Shown in pieces: positions 15,001-23,594 of a stretch of 64,000 nt of DNA; the stretch's first letter is position 1; every line of letters begins with the position of its first letter. A program made the position numbers and the translations under genes. The DNA is from DASRDS01 sp035570055 (GTDB taxonomy: Bacteria > Gemmatimonadota > Gemmatimonadetes > Gemmatimonadales > Gemmatimonadaceae): positions 1-64,000 of the forward strand of contig DATMLM010000019.1 in the NCBI GenBank assembly GCA_035570055.1, read 5' to 3'. The notes below the pieces were generated by a model that did no database searches, was not told where the DNA came from, and saw only the letters and a list, made by a program, of their open reading frames with translations.

Positions 15001-16242
15001 TTATTCTCGCGATCCGGTAAAGCGGCCATGGTACAGCCGATAGGCACGCCGGGCGTACGTACGCACCATATCGCCGAACGATCCGCTCGTCTTGGGCCAC
15101 AGCATAAGGCCGAGCCTGCGGGCGGTGTCGACCGGACCCCGCGACCACATGAACTTCTCGGCCACGCGCACGCGCTCCAGCGGCACGCGATCCCCGGCGC
15201 TGTCGGCCTCGACGAGAGCGCGCACGCGCGGACCCGCGGCCGCCGAGCACTCGGCGAGCACCACGGGGTCGACCGTGCCCGGCACGAGTCGCTCGGCGAA
15301 AGCGAGCGCGGGAAAGGCGAAGCCGGCGCTATCGGTCGCAGCCAGACGCGCGCTCACGTCGCGCCATGCGAGCCGGCCGCGCGCCGTTTCCTCTCGGGCC
15401 ACGAGCACGAGCTCCACCACGCGCCCCAATCGCGCCACGTGGGACTCCTCCGAGGCGTGCGCGGCGAGGTGCGCGACGAGCATCGGCGGAGCGAGCACGC
15501 GCACCGGCCTCCCGGCCATCGTCCACGGCTCGTCGTCGCCCGCATTGAGCGGCAATCGCGCCAGGCGCCCCGGGGCGAAAATGCGATCCAGGGACGTGTG
15601 CAGCTCCACGCTCCACGGGTCCCAGGTGTGCACGAGATCGAGCCCGCGAATCCGCGCGTCGACGCCCGGCGGGTGCCAATCGCACTTATACGGCCGGCGC
15701 TGTCGATCGCCCCGCCGCCAGCCCGCGCGCTCGAGCGCGTGTTCGGCGGTCTGGCGCGAAGCGGGCGTGACGAAGAGATCGATGTCGACCATGGGACGGG
15801 CGCCGGGCTCGGGATAGTACCGGCGCGCGGTATGCATGCCTTTGAGGACCGTACACGACACGCCCGCAGTCGCGAGCGTGTCCAACGCATTGCCGAGGCC
15901 GCGATCGAGACGCTCCGCGCGTGCGCGCCCATGAGCGAGGTGGCGCGCCAACACTATCTCGATGTCGGGACTGGTCGTCACACGGCCAGTCGCCGCCCAC
16001 AGGCCGAGCAAGGGGCCCATCCCAGAGGTGAGACCGGCAATCCCCATCGCCGCGGGATCGCCATCGAGCACACTGGTCCCACCACGCAGCACGACGGCGA
16101 CGCAACGCTCGATGTCCGCCAGCGCGGCGAGCCGGGACTGCTCGTCGACCCCGGGCCAGAGGACTGCCGGATCGCCCGTGCGCTCGAACGCCTGCGAGCG
16201 GCGGTTGACGGCGATGATCTCGCTCTCCGACAAGTCGTTCAT
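15001..16242 (-). CDS. nucleotidyltransferase family protein (PF14907 type)
   Basis: This 413-aa protein has VLKGMHTARRYYPEPG followed by RPMVDIDLFV. That LKG...R...DiDlLV pattern marks the uncharacterised nucleotidyltransferase family (NTP_transf_5), with the paired Asp residues as metal ligands. The C-terminal half is helical with HASEESHVARLGRVVELV. Relatives occur beside HPr-kinase-like genes in lasso-peptide and polysaccharide clusters (PadeN, for example), and such a kinase-like gene lies two genes away here on the other strand. It diverges from the glycosyltransferase gene with 29 bp between starts. A TACCTT hexamer ends 7 nt before its ATG. The target (sugar, lipid or peptide) is unknown. 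Confidence 0.82.
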   Translation of the reverse strand: MNDLSESEIIAVNRRSQAFERTGDPAVLWPGVDEQSRLAALADIERCVAVVLRGGTSVLDGDPAAMGIAGLTSGMGPLLGLWAATGRVTTSPDIEIVLARHLAHGRARAERLDRGLGNALDTLATAGVSCTVLKGMHTARRYYPEPGARPMVDIDLFVTPASRQTAEHALERAGWRRGDRQRRPYKCDWHPPGVDARIRGLDLVHTWDPWSVELHTSLDRIFAPGRLARLPLNAGDDEPWTMAGRPVRVLAPPMLVAHLAAHASEESHVARLGRVVELVLVAREETARGRLAWRDVSARLAATDSAGFAFPALAFAERLVPGTVDPVVLAECSAAAGPRVRALVEADSAGDRVPLERVRVAEKFMWSRGPVDTARRLGLMLWPKTSGSFGDMVRTYARRAYRLYHGRFTGSRE

Positions 16243-16249
16243 CGGGCGA

Positions 16250-16255
16250 AAGGTA
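16250..16255 (-). promoter_or_regulatory. possible leaderless promoter -10 (nucleotidyltransferase)
   Basis: TACCTT on the minus strand is followed by 7 nt and ATG 16242, without a Shine-Dalgarno. It lies in the 29-bp divergent gap, so any promoter of the plus-strand operon must overlap it or lie inside the nucleotidyltransferase gene. Confidence 0.3.
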
Positions 16256-16271
16256 AGAGACCCCGCCGCTG

Positions 16272-17378
16272 ATGCGTATCGCGCTGTTCGTGCCCGGTGG
16301 CGTTGATCGGAGCGGAACGGACCGGGTCATCCCCGTGTTGCTCGCACTGATCGAGCGCCTGTCGCGCCGCCACGCGGTGGTAGTGCTCGCGCTGACGCCA
16401 ACACCGGCGATCGGCCGGTACGAGCTCCTGGGCGCGACCGTCCACGATATCGGCGGCGGCGCAGGCCGGCGGCGGCGCGCGCTCGCCGTGCTGGCCGACG
16501 AGCATCGGCGGCGGCCATTCGATGTCTTTCACGCGTTCTGGGTGCTCGGCACGGGATCGACCGCCGCGATCGCCGGCTGGCGCTTTCGCGTACCCGTCGT
16601 GCTGCACATGACGGGCGCCGAGATGGTGTCGATCCCCGACATCGGGTACGGACAGCGACGCACGGCGCGCGGTCGTCTCGTCCTGCGTCTGGCCGTCGCC
16701 GGCGCGCAACGCGTCACGGTCACCAGCGCGCCGATGGCCGAAACCGCGGCCGCGTTGGGCATCGCCGCCCGTCGGATTCCACTCGGTATCGCGCTCGACC
16801 GCTGGCCCCCTGCCCCGCCGCGGCCGCGCGACATGACCCAACCCGCGCGACTGCTGCACATCGCCGACCTCAATCGTGTGAAAGACCAGGGCATGCTGCT
16901 GCGTGCGGCCGCACTGCTCTCCCGCATGGACGTGCCGTTCCAGCTCGACATCGCCGGCTACGACACGCTTGGCGGCGACGTCCAGCAGACCGCACAGCAA
17001 CTCGGCCTCTCCGATTGCATCACGTTTCACGGGAAGCTCCGCTACAACGATCTCCACGCGCTCGCGTCCCGAGCGGATCTGCACCTGATGAGCTCGCGCC
17101 ACGAAGCAGGGCCGGCGGCCGTATTGGAGGCAGCCGTAGCCGGCCTGCCGACCGTTGGCACGCGCGTCGGTCACGTCGCGGAATGGGCGCCGGACGCAGC
17201 GGTCGCCGTACCCATCGGCGACGCCGAGTCGATGGCCTGCGCGGTGGCCTCTGTGCTCGCGAACGACGACTATCGGATGCGACTCGCGGCGGCGGCGCAT
17301 CGGCGCGCTCTGGCGGAGAACGCCGATGTCACCGCGCGCTTGTTCGAGGAGTTGTACGACGAGGTCGCGCAATCATGA
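16272..17378 (+). CDS. glycosyltransferase family 4 protein
   Basis: This 368-aa protein has the GT-B fold. The N-domain starts MRIALFVPGGVDRSGTDRVIPVLLALIERL, a typical GT4 opening with a donor/acceptor loop. The C-domain contains LLHIADLNRVKDQGMLLRAAALL, the KD...L.A pattern of GT4 (Glycos_transf_1), and FHGKLRYNDLHALASRADLHLMSSRHEAGPAAVLEAAVAGLPTVGT, with the EAGPA.LEA motif of the nucleotide-sugar site. It should add a sugar from an NDP-sugar on the cytosolic side. It is the first gene of the 14-gene operon, and its stop overlaps the next ATG by 4 bp. It lacks any transmembrane segment. Confidence 0.9.
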   Translation: MRIALFVPGGVDRSGTDRVIPVLLALIERLSRRHAVVVLALTPTPAIGRYELLGATVHDIGGGAGRRRRALAVLADEHRRRPFDVFHAFWVLGTGSTAAIAGWRFRVPVVLHMTGAEMVSIPDIGYGQRRTARGRLVLRLAVAGAQRVTVTSAPMAETAAALGIAARRIPLGIALDRWPPAPPRPRDMTQPARLLHIADLNRVKDQGMLLRAAALLSRMDVPFQLDIAGYDTLGGDVQQTAQQLGLSDCITFHGKLRYNDLHALASRADLHLMSSRHEAGPAAVLEAAVAGLPTVGTRVGHVAEWAPDAAVAVPIGDAESMACAVASVLANDDYRMRLAAAAHRRALAENADVTARLFEELYDEVAQS

Positions 17379-18379
17379 ACCATTGTGGCATCGATTTCTC
17401 GGAGAGTCGTGACCCGCTCGGTCGCGACATCGTGACGGATCAGGTGCTGGCCACGAGTGTCTTGGGCGTGCCCGTACGCTTCGAGAGTAACAGCTACGCT
17501 GTTATCGAGGCGGCGGCGGACGCGTTTGGCAATGCGGATGCCGGGAGCAAGCCATGGCGGCGGAAGCCGCTGCTCGTGCGCATCGTGGTTCACGGGGAGC
17601 ACGCGGCGCCGTCCTCCGCGGCGCGGGTGTGGTCCCCCGACGCCTCTCGACTCATCCTGCACGGCGCCGATCGCGTGGCGGTGGCCGATCCGATTCGACG
17701 CCAGGCCGTGGCCTATGTGCCGTGTGCCCTCGTCGCCCGGAAGATGGAGTTCAGACAAACCATCCTCGAGGCGCTGACCTATGCCATCGTCGATCACTAC
17801 GATCGACACCCGGTCCATGCGGCGGCGGTGTCGCGTGGTGGGGCGATCGTATTGTTGTTGGGGCCGAGTGGCGCGGGCAAGAGCACGCTCGCGTACGCGG
17901 CGCATCTCGCGGGACTCACCGTCGTGAGCGACGACACCGTGTGGGTGCAACTGCGCCCTCGTACGACGGTGTGGGGACCGCCGACCCATGGACGGCGCAT
18001 CTCGCTCCTACCCGATGCGAGGGAACGATTCCCAACGCTGGCGTCGCTCGATCCCATCAGACTGCCGAGCGGCAAGTGCAAGATATCGGTCGTGCTCGAT
18101 CGGAAGGCCGACACCGCGGTCAGCGCGGATCGTGCCGTGGTGTGCTTGCTGACGCGAACCGGTGACGAGACCGTGTTGACGCGAGCGCGACCGGAGACCG
18201 TCGCGGCCGCGCTCGCTAGGGAACCGGAACCCGGCTTCGATCGTTTTCCAACGCGGCTCGCCGCCTGCGCTCGCGCTTTGGCGGGCGCCGGCGGATGGGA
18301 GCTCGCCGTCTCCAACGATCCATCGAGCGCCGTGCCGCATCTCGTCGCGATGCTCGACGCTGCCCAGAGGGTGTCATGA
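17375..18379 (+). CDS. HPr kinase/phosphorylase-like P-loop protein
   Basis: This 334-aa protein has a P-loop GPSGAGKST near residue 165 preceded by HPVHAAAVSRGGAIVLLLG, and SDDTVW about 25 residues later. That is the layout of HPr kinase C-terminal domains found outside the phosphotransferase system. A 150-residue N-terminal region contains VARKMEFRQTILEAL. Such proteins accompany PF14907 nucleotidyltransferases; the best-known case is PadeK, which phosphorylates a lasso-peptide precursor. No HPr gene and no precursor peptide is visible here, so the substrate is open. The start ATG 17375 overlaps the GT4 stop (ATGA) and its own stop overlaps the next ATG, so it is fully embedded in the operon. 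Confidence 0.8.
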   Translation: MNHCGIDFSESRDPLGRDIVTDQVLATSVLGVPVRFESNSYAVIEAAADAFGNADAGSKPWRRKPLLVRIVVHGEHAAPSSAARVWSPDASRLILHGADRVAVADPIRRQAVAYVPCALVARKMEFRQTILEALTYAIVDHYDRHPVHAAAVSRGGAIVLLLGPSGAGKSTLAYAAHLAGLTVVSDDTVWVQLRPRTTVWGPPTHGRRISLLPDARERFPTLASLDPIRLPSGKCKISVVLDRKADTAVSADRAVVCLLTRTGDETVLTRARPETVAAALAREPEPGFDRFPTRLAACARALAGAGGWELAVSNDPSSAVPHLVAMLDAAQRVS

Positions 18380-19728
18380 TTCTGATCGCGCACTCGTACT
18401 TTCTCCGCAACGACCCGAAACAGCTCGCGCGCATGAAGCCGTACGCGCCGCTGGCGACGCTGCTCACCGCCGGGCTCCTGCGCCAACGACGGCATCCCGT
18501 CGCGTTCTTCGATGCGATGCTGTCGCCGGGCGTCGACGCGTTCACCGCGATGCTCGACGACGTGCGACCGGACATCGTGGCCATCGTCGAGGACAACTTC
18601 AATTACCTCACGAAGATGTGTACGACCCGCACGCGCGAGGCGACCCTGGCGATGATTCGCGCGGCGCGCGCTCGCGGCGCGCGCGTGGTCGTCAATGGGT
18701 CTGACTCGGCCGACCGGCCCGCGATCTATCTCGCGGCCGGCGCCGATGCGGTGCTCTTCGGCGAGAGCGAAATGGGTGTGCTGCAGCTCGCGGATACCTG
18801 GGCGAGCGATCCGCACGCGGCACTGGCTGAGATACCCGGATTGATCCTGCCGGACGGAACGACGACGCCAGCGCGGCATGCCATGCGCGATCTCGACGTG
18901 CTGCCGCTCCCGGCGTGGGACCTGATCGATGTCGAGGCGTACCGCGATGTGTGGGTCGATCACCATGGCCGCTTCTCGTGGAACATGGTGACGTCCCGCG
19001 GCTGTCCCTATGGATGCAACTGGTGCGCGAAGCCCGTATTCGGCCGGCGGTACACGCAACGGTCAGCCGGCGCGGTCGCCGCCGAGATGCGCCACATCAA
19101 GAACGAGATCGGGGCCGATCACATCTGGTTCGCCGATGACATCTTCGGGTTGACGGCGGAGTGGATTGCGGAGTTCGCGAGGGCCGTCGCGCGCGAAGGC
19201 GCCGAGACGCCGTTTATGATCCAGTCGCGCGTGAATCTCATGCGGCCGGATGTCGTCAGTGCGTTGGCGGCGGCCGGAGCCGAAGAAGTCTGGCTCGGCG
19301 TCGAGTCGGGATCCCAGAAAATCCTCGACGCCATGGATAAAGGCACGCGCGTCGAAGAAGCTCGCGCGGCTACCCGGGCGCTCAAGGCGCGGGGCATTCG
19401 CGCGTGCTGGTTCATCCAACTCGGCTATCCGTCGGAGACGTGGAACGACGTGCTGCTGACTCGCGATCTCATTCGCGAGGAGCGTCCCGACGAGATCGGC
19501 GTGTCGGTCTCGTATCCGTTGCCTGGGACCAAGTTCCACGAGAACGTGGTGGCCGAGCTCGGGGCGAAGCGGAACTGGGAGCATACCGACGATCTCGCCA
19601 TGCTCTTTCACGGCACGTATAACACCAACTTCTATCGCCGGTTGCGGGACGCGTTGCACCACGAAGTCACGACCGGCGAAGAAGACGTCGGACGGTGGAC
19701 TGAGCTCGCCAGCGGCGCCTCGGCATGA
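18376..19728 (+). CDS. B12-binding radical SAM protein
   Basis: At 450 aa the protein has an N-terminal region of about 150 residues with a Rossmann-like cobalamin-binding layout (PLATLLTAGLLRQRRHPVAFFDA, RPDIVAIVED, GARVVVNGSDSA). The canonical DxHxxG is absent, as in many of these enzymes. The radical SAM core begins VTSRGCPYGCNWCAKP near residue 210, the CxxxCxxC cluster site. IWFADDIFGL, EEVWLGVESGSQKILDAM and PGTKFHENV follow. The style is that of anaerobic-magnesium-protoporphyrin cyclase/HpnP-type methylases or cyclases. It should bind a [4Fe-4S] cluster and SAM, and possibly cobalamin. It overlaps both neighbours by 4 bp; the next gene is a SAM methyltransferase. Confidence 0.9.
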   Translation: MILIAHSYFLRNDPKQLARMKPYAPLATLLTAGLLRQRRHPVAFFDAMLSPGVDAFTAMLDDVRPDIVAIVEDNFNYLTKMCTTRTREATLAMIRAARARGARVVVNGSDSADRPAIYLAAGADAVLFGESEMGVLQLADTWASDPHAALAEIPGLILPDGTTTPARHAMRDLDVLPLPAWDLIDVEAYRDVWVDHHGRFSWNMVTSRGCPYGCNWCAKPVFGRRYTQRSAGAVAAEMRHIKNEIGADHIWFADDIFGLTAEWIAEFARAVAREGAETPFMIQSRVNLMRPDVVSALAAAGAEEVWLGVESGSQKILDAMDKGTRVEEARAATRALKARGIRACWFIQLGYPSETWNDVLLTRDLIREERPDEIGVSVSYPLPGTKFHENVVAELGAKRNWEHTDDLAMLFHGTYNTNFYRRLRDALHHEVTTGEEDVGRWTELASGASA

Positions 19729-20492
19729 CGACCGCGGCTGCTCTCGCCTTCGACGCGATCGCCGATCGCTTCGACGAACGCTATGGTGCATGGCGCAGCG
19801 TCGCCGCGCAGCGTCGCGCCGTACGTGCGGCCCTGCTCAGTGCATTCCCCACGGGCTCGCGCGTGCTGGAAGTGGGCGGCGGAACGGGCGTCGACGCGGA
19901 ATGGCTCATCGCGCGCGGGCGACACGTATTTCTCACCGACGCGGCGCCGGCGATGGTCCGCATCGCGCAAGAGCGCCTCGGCACACCGGCCGCTGTGCTT
20001 CCGGCCGAGCGGCTGGATGAGTTGGATCAACCGGCGTTCGACGGTGCGTTCTCGAACTTCGCGGGGCTGAACTGCGTGACCGATCTCGTCCCAGTCGCCC
20101 GAGGGCTCGCGCGACTGGTGCGACCTGGGGGCCAAGCGCTCCTGGTATTGTTCGGCACGTGCTCACCCGGCGAGGTCGTCGTGCAACTCGCGCGGCGCGA
20201 CTTCCGGGCGGCCGTGCGGCGCTTGCATCACGACGCGCCCGCGCGGCTGGGCGGACAACATTTCGTGGTTCGCTATCACCGGCCACGGGAGATCGTGAGC
20301 GCTATGCGGCCTTGGTTCCGGCTCGTACGACGCATTGGCATCGGCGTCGCCGTGCCGCCGAGCGCGGCCGAGCCGTGGATCTCGGGACATCCGCACTTGC
20401 TGGGCGCGATGGAAGCCATCGACCGCGTCGTCTCGCGGCCGCTCGCGCCGCTCGGCGATCACGTGCTTTATCACTTCGAGCGTATCGCATGA
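19725..20492 (+). CDS. class I SAM-dependent methyltransferase
   Basis: This 255-aa Rossmann methyltransferase has the N-terminus FDAIADRFDERYGAW, motif I in VLEVGGGTGVDAEWL near residue 48, VFLTDAAPAMV (beta-2 acidic turn) and LARLVRPGGQALLVLFG (post-motif beta-5). The C-terminal part (RLVRRIGIGVAVPPS, WISGHPHLLGAMEAIDRVV) resembles glycan- and lipid-modifying methyltransferases in polysaccharide clusters. It lies between two radical SAM genes with 4-bp overlaps on both sides. It would act on an O, N or C centre of the cluster product; which one is not visible. Confidence 0.88.
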   Translation: MTTAAALAFDAIADRFDERYGAWRSVAAQRRAVRAALLSAFPTGSRVLEVGGGTGVDAEWLIARGRHVFLTDAAPAMVRIAQERLGTPAAVLPAERLDELDQPAFDGAFSNFAGLNCVTDLVPVARGLARLVRPGGQALLVLFGTCSPGEVVVQLARRDFRAAVRRLHHDAPARLGGQHFVVRYHRPREIVSAMRPWFRLVRRIGIGVAVPPSAAEPWISGHPHLLGAMEAIDRVVSRPLAPLGDHVLYHFERIA

Positions 20493-21994
20493 TTGTCTTT
20501 GTAAATCCCAGGGCGACACGCCCGAAGAACCGGCGATTTCCGCTGTCGGTGATGGCTGTCGGCGCGGCGCTTCCCGAAGGCGTGAGCTGGGAGATCGTCG
20601 ATGGGAATCTGCCCGACATCGACACATTGGCGGAGATCGAGACGCATATCGATCGGCGCCGTGGTACGGCGGACCCAGTGCAGGTGGTTGCGTTCAGCGT
20701 CATGCCCGGGCCGCAGCTCGTGAGCGCCGTACCGCTGGCGCACGCGCTCAAGGCGCGGCATCCGCATCTGCCGATCGTGTGGGGCGGCAACTTCCCGAGC
20801 CTCTACCCGACGCCCGTGCTCAACTCGCCGGACGTCGATTGGATCGTTCGCGGGCAGGGCGAGCAAACCTTTAACGAGCTCCTCGACGTCCTCGCCGGTC
20901 ATCGCGATCCCAAGACAGTCAACGGACTCGGGTTCCGGGAGCCCGACGGCAACCACTGGATCGGGCATGAGCGGCGGTGGGTCGGGCCTGATGCGCTGCC
21001 CGAGCCGGCCTACTATAAGATCCCGATCGAGACCTACCTGAGGCCGACGTTCCTGGGTCGCCGATCGGGCGTGTACCAAGCTTCGATCGGGTGTCCCTAC
21101 GGCTGCAATTTCTGCGGGGTGATTTCGGTCTTTGGCAGCAGAGAGAGACAACAATCACCCGCCCGAACGGTACGGCATCTGGCCATGTTGGCGCGACGAC
21201 ACGGGATGGATTCCGTGCATTTCTACGACAATAACTTTTTTGTCGGCGAAGACCACGCCCGAGAGTTCGCCGAGCGGATCACGCCGCTCGGATTGCGGTG
21301 GTGGTGCGAAGCACGAGTGGATGCGCTCCTGCGATTCTCGGACGACACCTGGCGGCTTCTCAAACGCGCTGGGCTGACCATGGTGTTTTGCGGAGCCGAG
21401 TCGGGATCGGATGCCGTGTTGCAAAAGATGAACAAGAAAATTACGACCGCGCAGGTGCTCGAGGTCGCCGCGCGGTCGAGGGCGCATGGGATCATTCCCG
21501 AGTTCTCGTTCGTGTTCGGCGATCCAGATGATCCCGAGCGGGAGATCGAGAACACGCTGACGTTCATTCGGCGACTCAAGACCGTCAATCCGGCGATGGA
21601 GCTCATCTCGTATTTCTATACGCCGACCCCGCAGCGACGCGGGACGTACGGCAACGTCGATGCGCTCAGCGGGACGCCGACGACGCTGGACGAGTGGACG
21701 CAGCCCGAGTGGGTCTCGTGGATGACGCACGAGGATCCGCAGGTGCCGTGGCTCGATCGGCGGCTCAAGGAGCGGGTTGAGGATTTTACGCTCGTGCTCA
21801 AGAGTCGATTCCCGTCCGTGCACGATACCAGGGTACAAGGATGGGGGCGGACGCTCGGGCAAGTACTGGCGCGTGGGCGGTGGGCACGCGGACAGTTCTC
21901 CCATCCGCGGGCGTTGCGCACGGTGCGGCGGTGGGCACAGCGAGTGCCGGACGATCGGCAGGCGTACGGACACCTGCGAGAAGCGGCACGGTGA
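20489..21994 (+). CDS. second B12-binding radical SAM protein
   Basis: This 501-aa protein starts MIVFVNPRATRPKNRRFPLSVMAVGAAL, with a cobalamin-binding-like N-domain to about residue 150 (LPIVWGGNFPSLYP, DWIVRGQGEQTF; the latter is a hallmark of B12-radical SAM proteins). The core begins ASIGCPYGCNFCGV near residue 205, with CxxxCxxC. It continues with VHFYDNNFFVGEDHAREF, TMVFCGAESGSDAVLQKMNK and FSFVFGDPDDPEREIENTL. The C-terminal domain (WMTHEDPQVPWLDRRLKERV) is longer than in the first radical SAM protein, so the two are paralogs with separate roles. ATGA overlaps the preceding methyltransferase, and another methyltransferase follows, so the radical SAM/methyltransferase pairing occurs twice in a row. 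Confidence 0.9.
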   Translation: MIVFVNPRATRPKNRRFPLSVMAVGAALPEGVSWEIVDGNLPDIDTLAEIETHIDRRRGTADPVQVVAFSVMPGPQLVSAVPLAHALKARHPHLPIVWGGNFPSLYPTPVLNSPDVDWIVRGQGEQTFNELLDVLAGHRDPKTVNGLGFREPDGNHWIGHERRWVGPDALPEPAYYKIPIETYLRPTFLGRRSGVYQASIGCPYGCNFCGVISVFGSRERQQSPARTVRHLAMLARRHGMDSVHFYDNNFFVGEDHAREFAERITPLGLRWWCEARVDALLRFSDDTWRLLKRAGLTMVFCGAESGSDAVLQKMNKKITTAQVLEVAARSRAHGIIPEFSFVFGDPDDPEREIENTLTFIRRLKTVNPAMELISYFYTPTPQRRGTYGNVDALSGTPTTLDEWTQPEWVSWMTHEDPQVPWLDRRLKERVEDFTLVLKSRFPSVHDTRVQGWGRTLGQVLARGRWARGQFSHPRALRTVRRWAQRVPDDRQAYGHLREAAR

Positions 21995-21996
21995 GC

Positions 21997-22659
21997 ATGT
22001 TGTCGAGTCGGGAGGGGTATCGGCTATGGGCTCCGTGCTACGAGGCGGAGACTGCCGTCAGCTTCCTCGAGGACCGGCTCGTCCGGGCATTGACCGTACC
22101 GGTTGCGGGACGGCGACTGCTGGATGCGGGGTGTGGTGTGGGGAGGCGCATGCGGGGAGTCCCGGCGCGATTTGCCGTCGGCGTCGACGCGGTACCGGAG
22201 ATGCTGCAGTCTCCGGACCGTGTGGAGCCAGTGGCCGCGGCCGATCTGCGCGCGCTGCCATTGGCGACGGCGTCGTTCGATGTCGTGTGGTGTCGGCTCG
22301 TCATCGGGCACATCCGCGAGCTCGACGCGACGTACGCCGAGATGGCGCGCGTGTGCCGGGCGGGCGGGACGGTCGTCGTCACCGATTTCCATCCCGACGC
22401 GGTCGCCGCGGGGCATCGACGGACGTTCCGCGACGCGGATGGCGTGACGCACGAGATCGAGCATTGGGTGCATGACGATGCGGCGCACCGCTCAGCGGCC
22501 GCGCGCGCCGGCCTCGCGCGAACCGTGCGGCATGACGGCATCGTCGGCCCGCTCATTCGGCCATTCTACGCCGCGGCCGATCGACTCGGAGTGTACGAGG
22601 CACAGCGGGGCCTCAAGCTCGTGCTGGTGCTCGCCTATCGGCGCGAGGCGAAACGATGA
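21997..22659 (+). CDS. class I SAM-dependent methyltransferase
   Basis: This 220-aa protein has SREGYRLWAPCYE at the N-terminus, LLDAGCGVGRRM as motif I near residue 42, VGVDAVPEML and ALPLATASFDVVWCRLVIGHI, then CRAGGTVVVTDFHPD. This is the Methyltransf_11 pattern. The TFRDADGVTHEIEHWVHD section is a beta-rich insertion near the C-terminus often seen in O-methyltransferases acting on amino-acid-like acceptors. An in-frame GTG at 21991 would give a 4-bp GTGA overlap with the radical SAM stop, like its neighbours, and adds two residues; ATG 21997 is given here. Its own stop overlaps the next ATG. Confidence 0.87.
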   Translation: MLSSREGYRLWAPCYEAETAVSFLEDRLVRALTVPVAGRRLLDAGCGVGRRMRGVPARFAVGVDAVPEMLQSPDRVEPVAAADLRALPLATASFDVVWCRLVIGHIRELDATYAEMARVCRAGGTVVVTDFHPDAVAAGHRRTFRDADGVTHEIEHWVHDDAAHRSAAARAGLARTVRHDGIVGPLIRPFYAAADRLGVYEAQRGLKLVLVLAYRREAKR

Positions 22660-23594
22660 AGCTCGTCATCGAGGCGCGGAATGCGACCATTGGCGTCGAA
22701 GACGGGATCATCGTGCCGCCCACCGGGCAGATTGATCGCGTGTTCCGTATCCCTGATGGCGAGCTCCGGCCCGGATTGATCAACGCGCACGATCATCTGC
22801 ACCGGAACCATTACGGCCGGCTCGGATGTCCACCGTATGCCAACGCGTACGAGTGGGGTGAGGACATTCACGTACGGTTCCGGGACGTCATCTCGCGCGC
22901 CCGGGCGATGCCGCGACGTGAGGCGTTGCTGCACGGTGCTTGGAAGAACATTGCCGCCGGCGTCACCACTGTCGTGCACCACGACGCGTGGGAGAGCGCG
23001 TTCGAGGACGAGTTTCCGATTCGTGTCGCACGGTTACGGAATGTCCATTCGCTCGGCATCGAGCCGCCGGACGGCGTGGGCGAGGGACTGTGGACCATGC
23101 ATCTCGCCGAAGGGATCGACGCGCGATCGGCCGAGGAGGTGAGCGCGCTCGATCGGATTGGGTTGCTGACGGCGGACCTGCTTGCCGTGCATGTTGTTGG
23201 CGTGGACGCCTTCGGCGTCCAACGTCTGCGAGATAGTAACGCGGCGATCATCTGGTGCCCTTCGTCCAATGCGTTTTTGTTCGGGCGAACGGTTCCCGTT
23301 GATTTGATACAACCGGGCATCGACGTGCTACTCGGCAGCGATTCAGCGCTCACCGGGATCGGGTCCCTCCTCGATGAGTTGAGATTCGCGAGGACGTTAG
23401 GGCTCATATCTGATGAGCGGCTGCTCGACGCGGTCGGCCGCACCGCGGCGCGGCGACTGGGGCTTCCGGAGCCATCGCTCGAGTGCGGCGCGCCGGCCGA
23501 CCTCGCGGTGTTCCGCCGCCCGGTCCTGGAAGCGACGGAGGCCGACGTTGCGCTCGTCATCATCGCGGGCGTCCCGCGCGTGACTCATGATTGA
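22656..23594 (+). CDS. amidohydrolase family protein
   Basis: This 312-aa metal-dependent hydrolase has the TIM-barrel fold. INAHDHLHRN gives the first-strand HxH metal pair near residues 45-47. VVHHDAW marks the second region, HLAEGID and HVVGVD provide further His ligands, and LLGSDSALTG gives the catalytic Asp. The full ligand set suggests an active enzyme related to the MtaD/SsnA/cytosine-deaminase branch, which hydrolyses C-N bonds. WCPSSNAFLFG is also typical of that branch. At 312 aa it is short and trims the usual N-terminal beta-sandwich. It lies inside the operon between two methyltransferases, so its natural substrate is probably a pathway intermediate. Confidence 0.87.
   Translation: MKLVIEARNATIGVEDGIIVPPTGQIDRVFRIPDGELRPGLINAHDHLHRNHYGRLGCPPYANAYEWGEDIHVRFRDVISRARAMPRREALLHGAWKNIAAGVTTVVHHDAWESAFEDEFPIRVARLRNVHSLGIEPPDGVGEGLWTMHLAEGIDARSAEEVSALDRIGLLTADLLAVHVVGVDAFGVQRLRDSNAAIIWCPSSNAFLFGRTVPVDLIQPGIDVLLGSDSALTGIGSLLDELRFARTLGLISDERLLDAVGRTAARRLGLPEPSLECGAPADLAVFRRPVLEATEADVALVIIAGVPRVTHD

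Noticed and set aside
15001..18379. Lasso-peptide cluster, suggested by PadeN/PadeK-like genes
   Set aside because: No precursor peptide, asparagine-synthetase-like cyclase or transglutaminase-like B2 protein is visible; the pair also occurs in glycan clusters.
18376..21994. Cobalamin riboswitch near the B12-type radical SAM genes
   Set aside because: The genes overlap their neighbours by 4 bp, so there is no room for a riboswitch, and none is seen in the 29-bp gap at the operon head.
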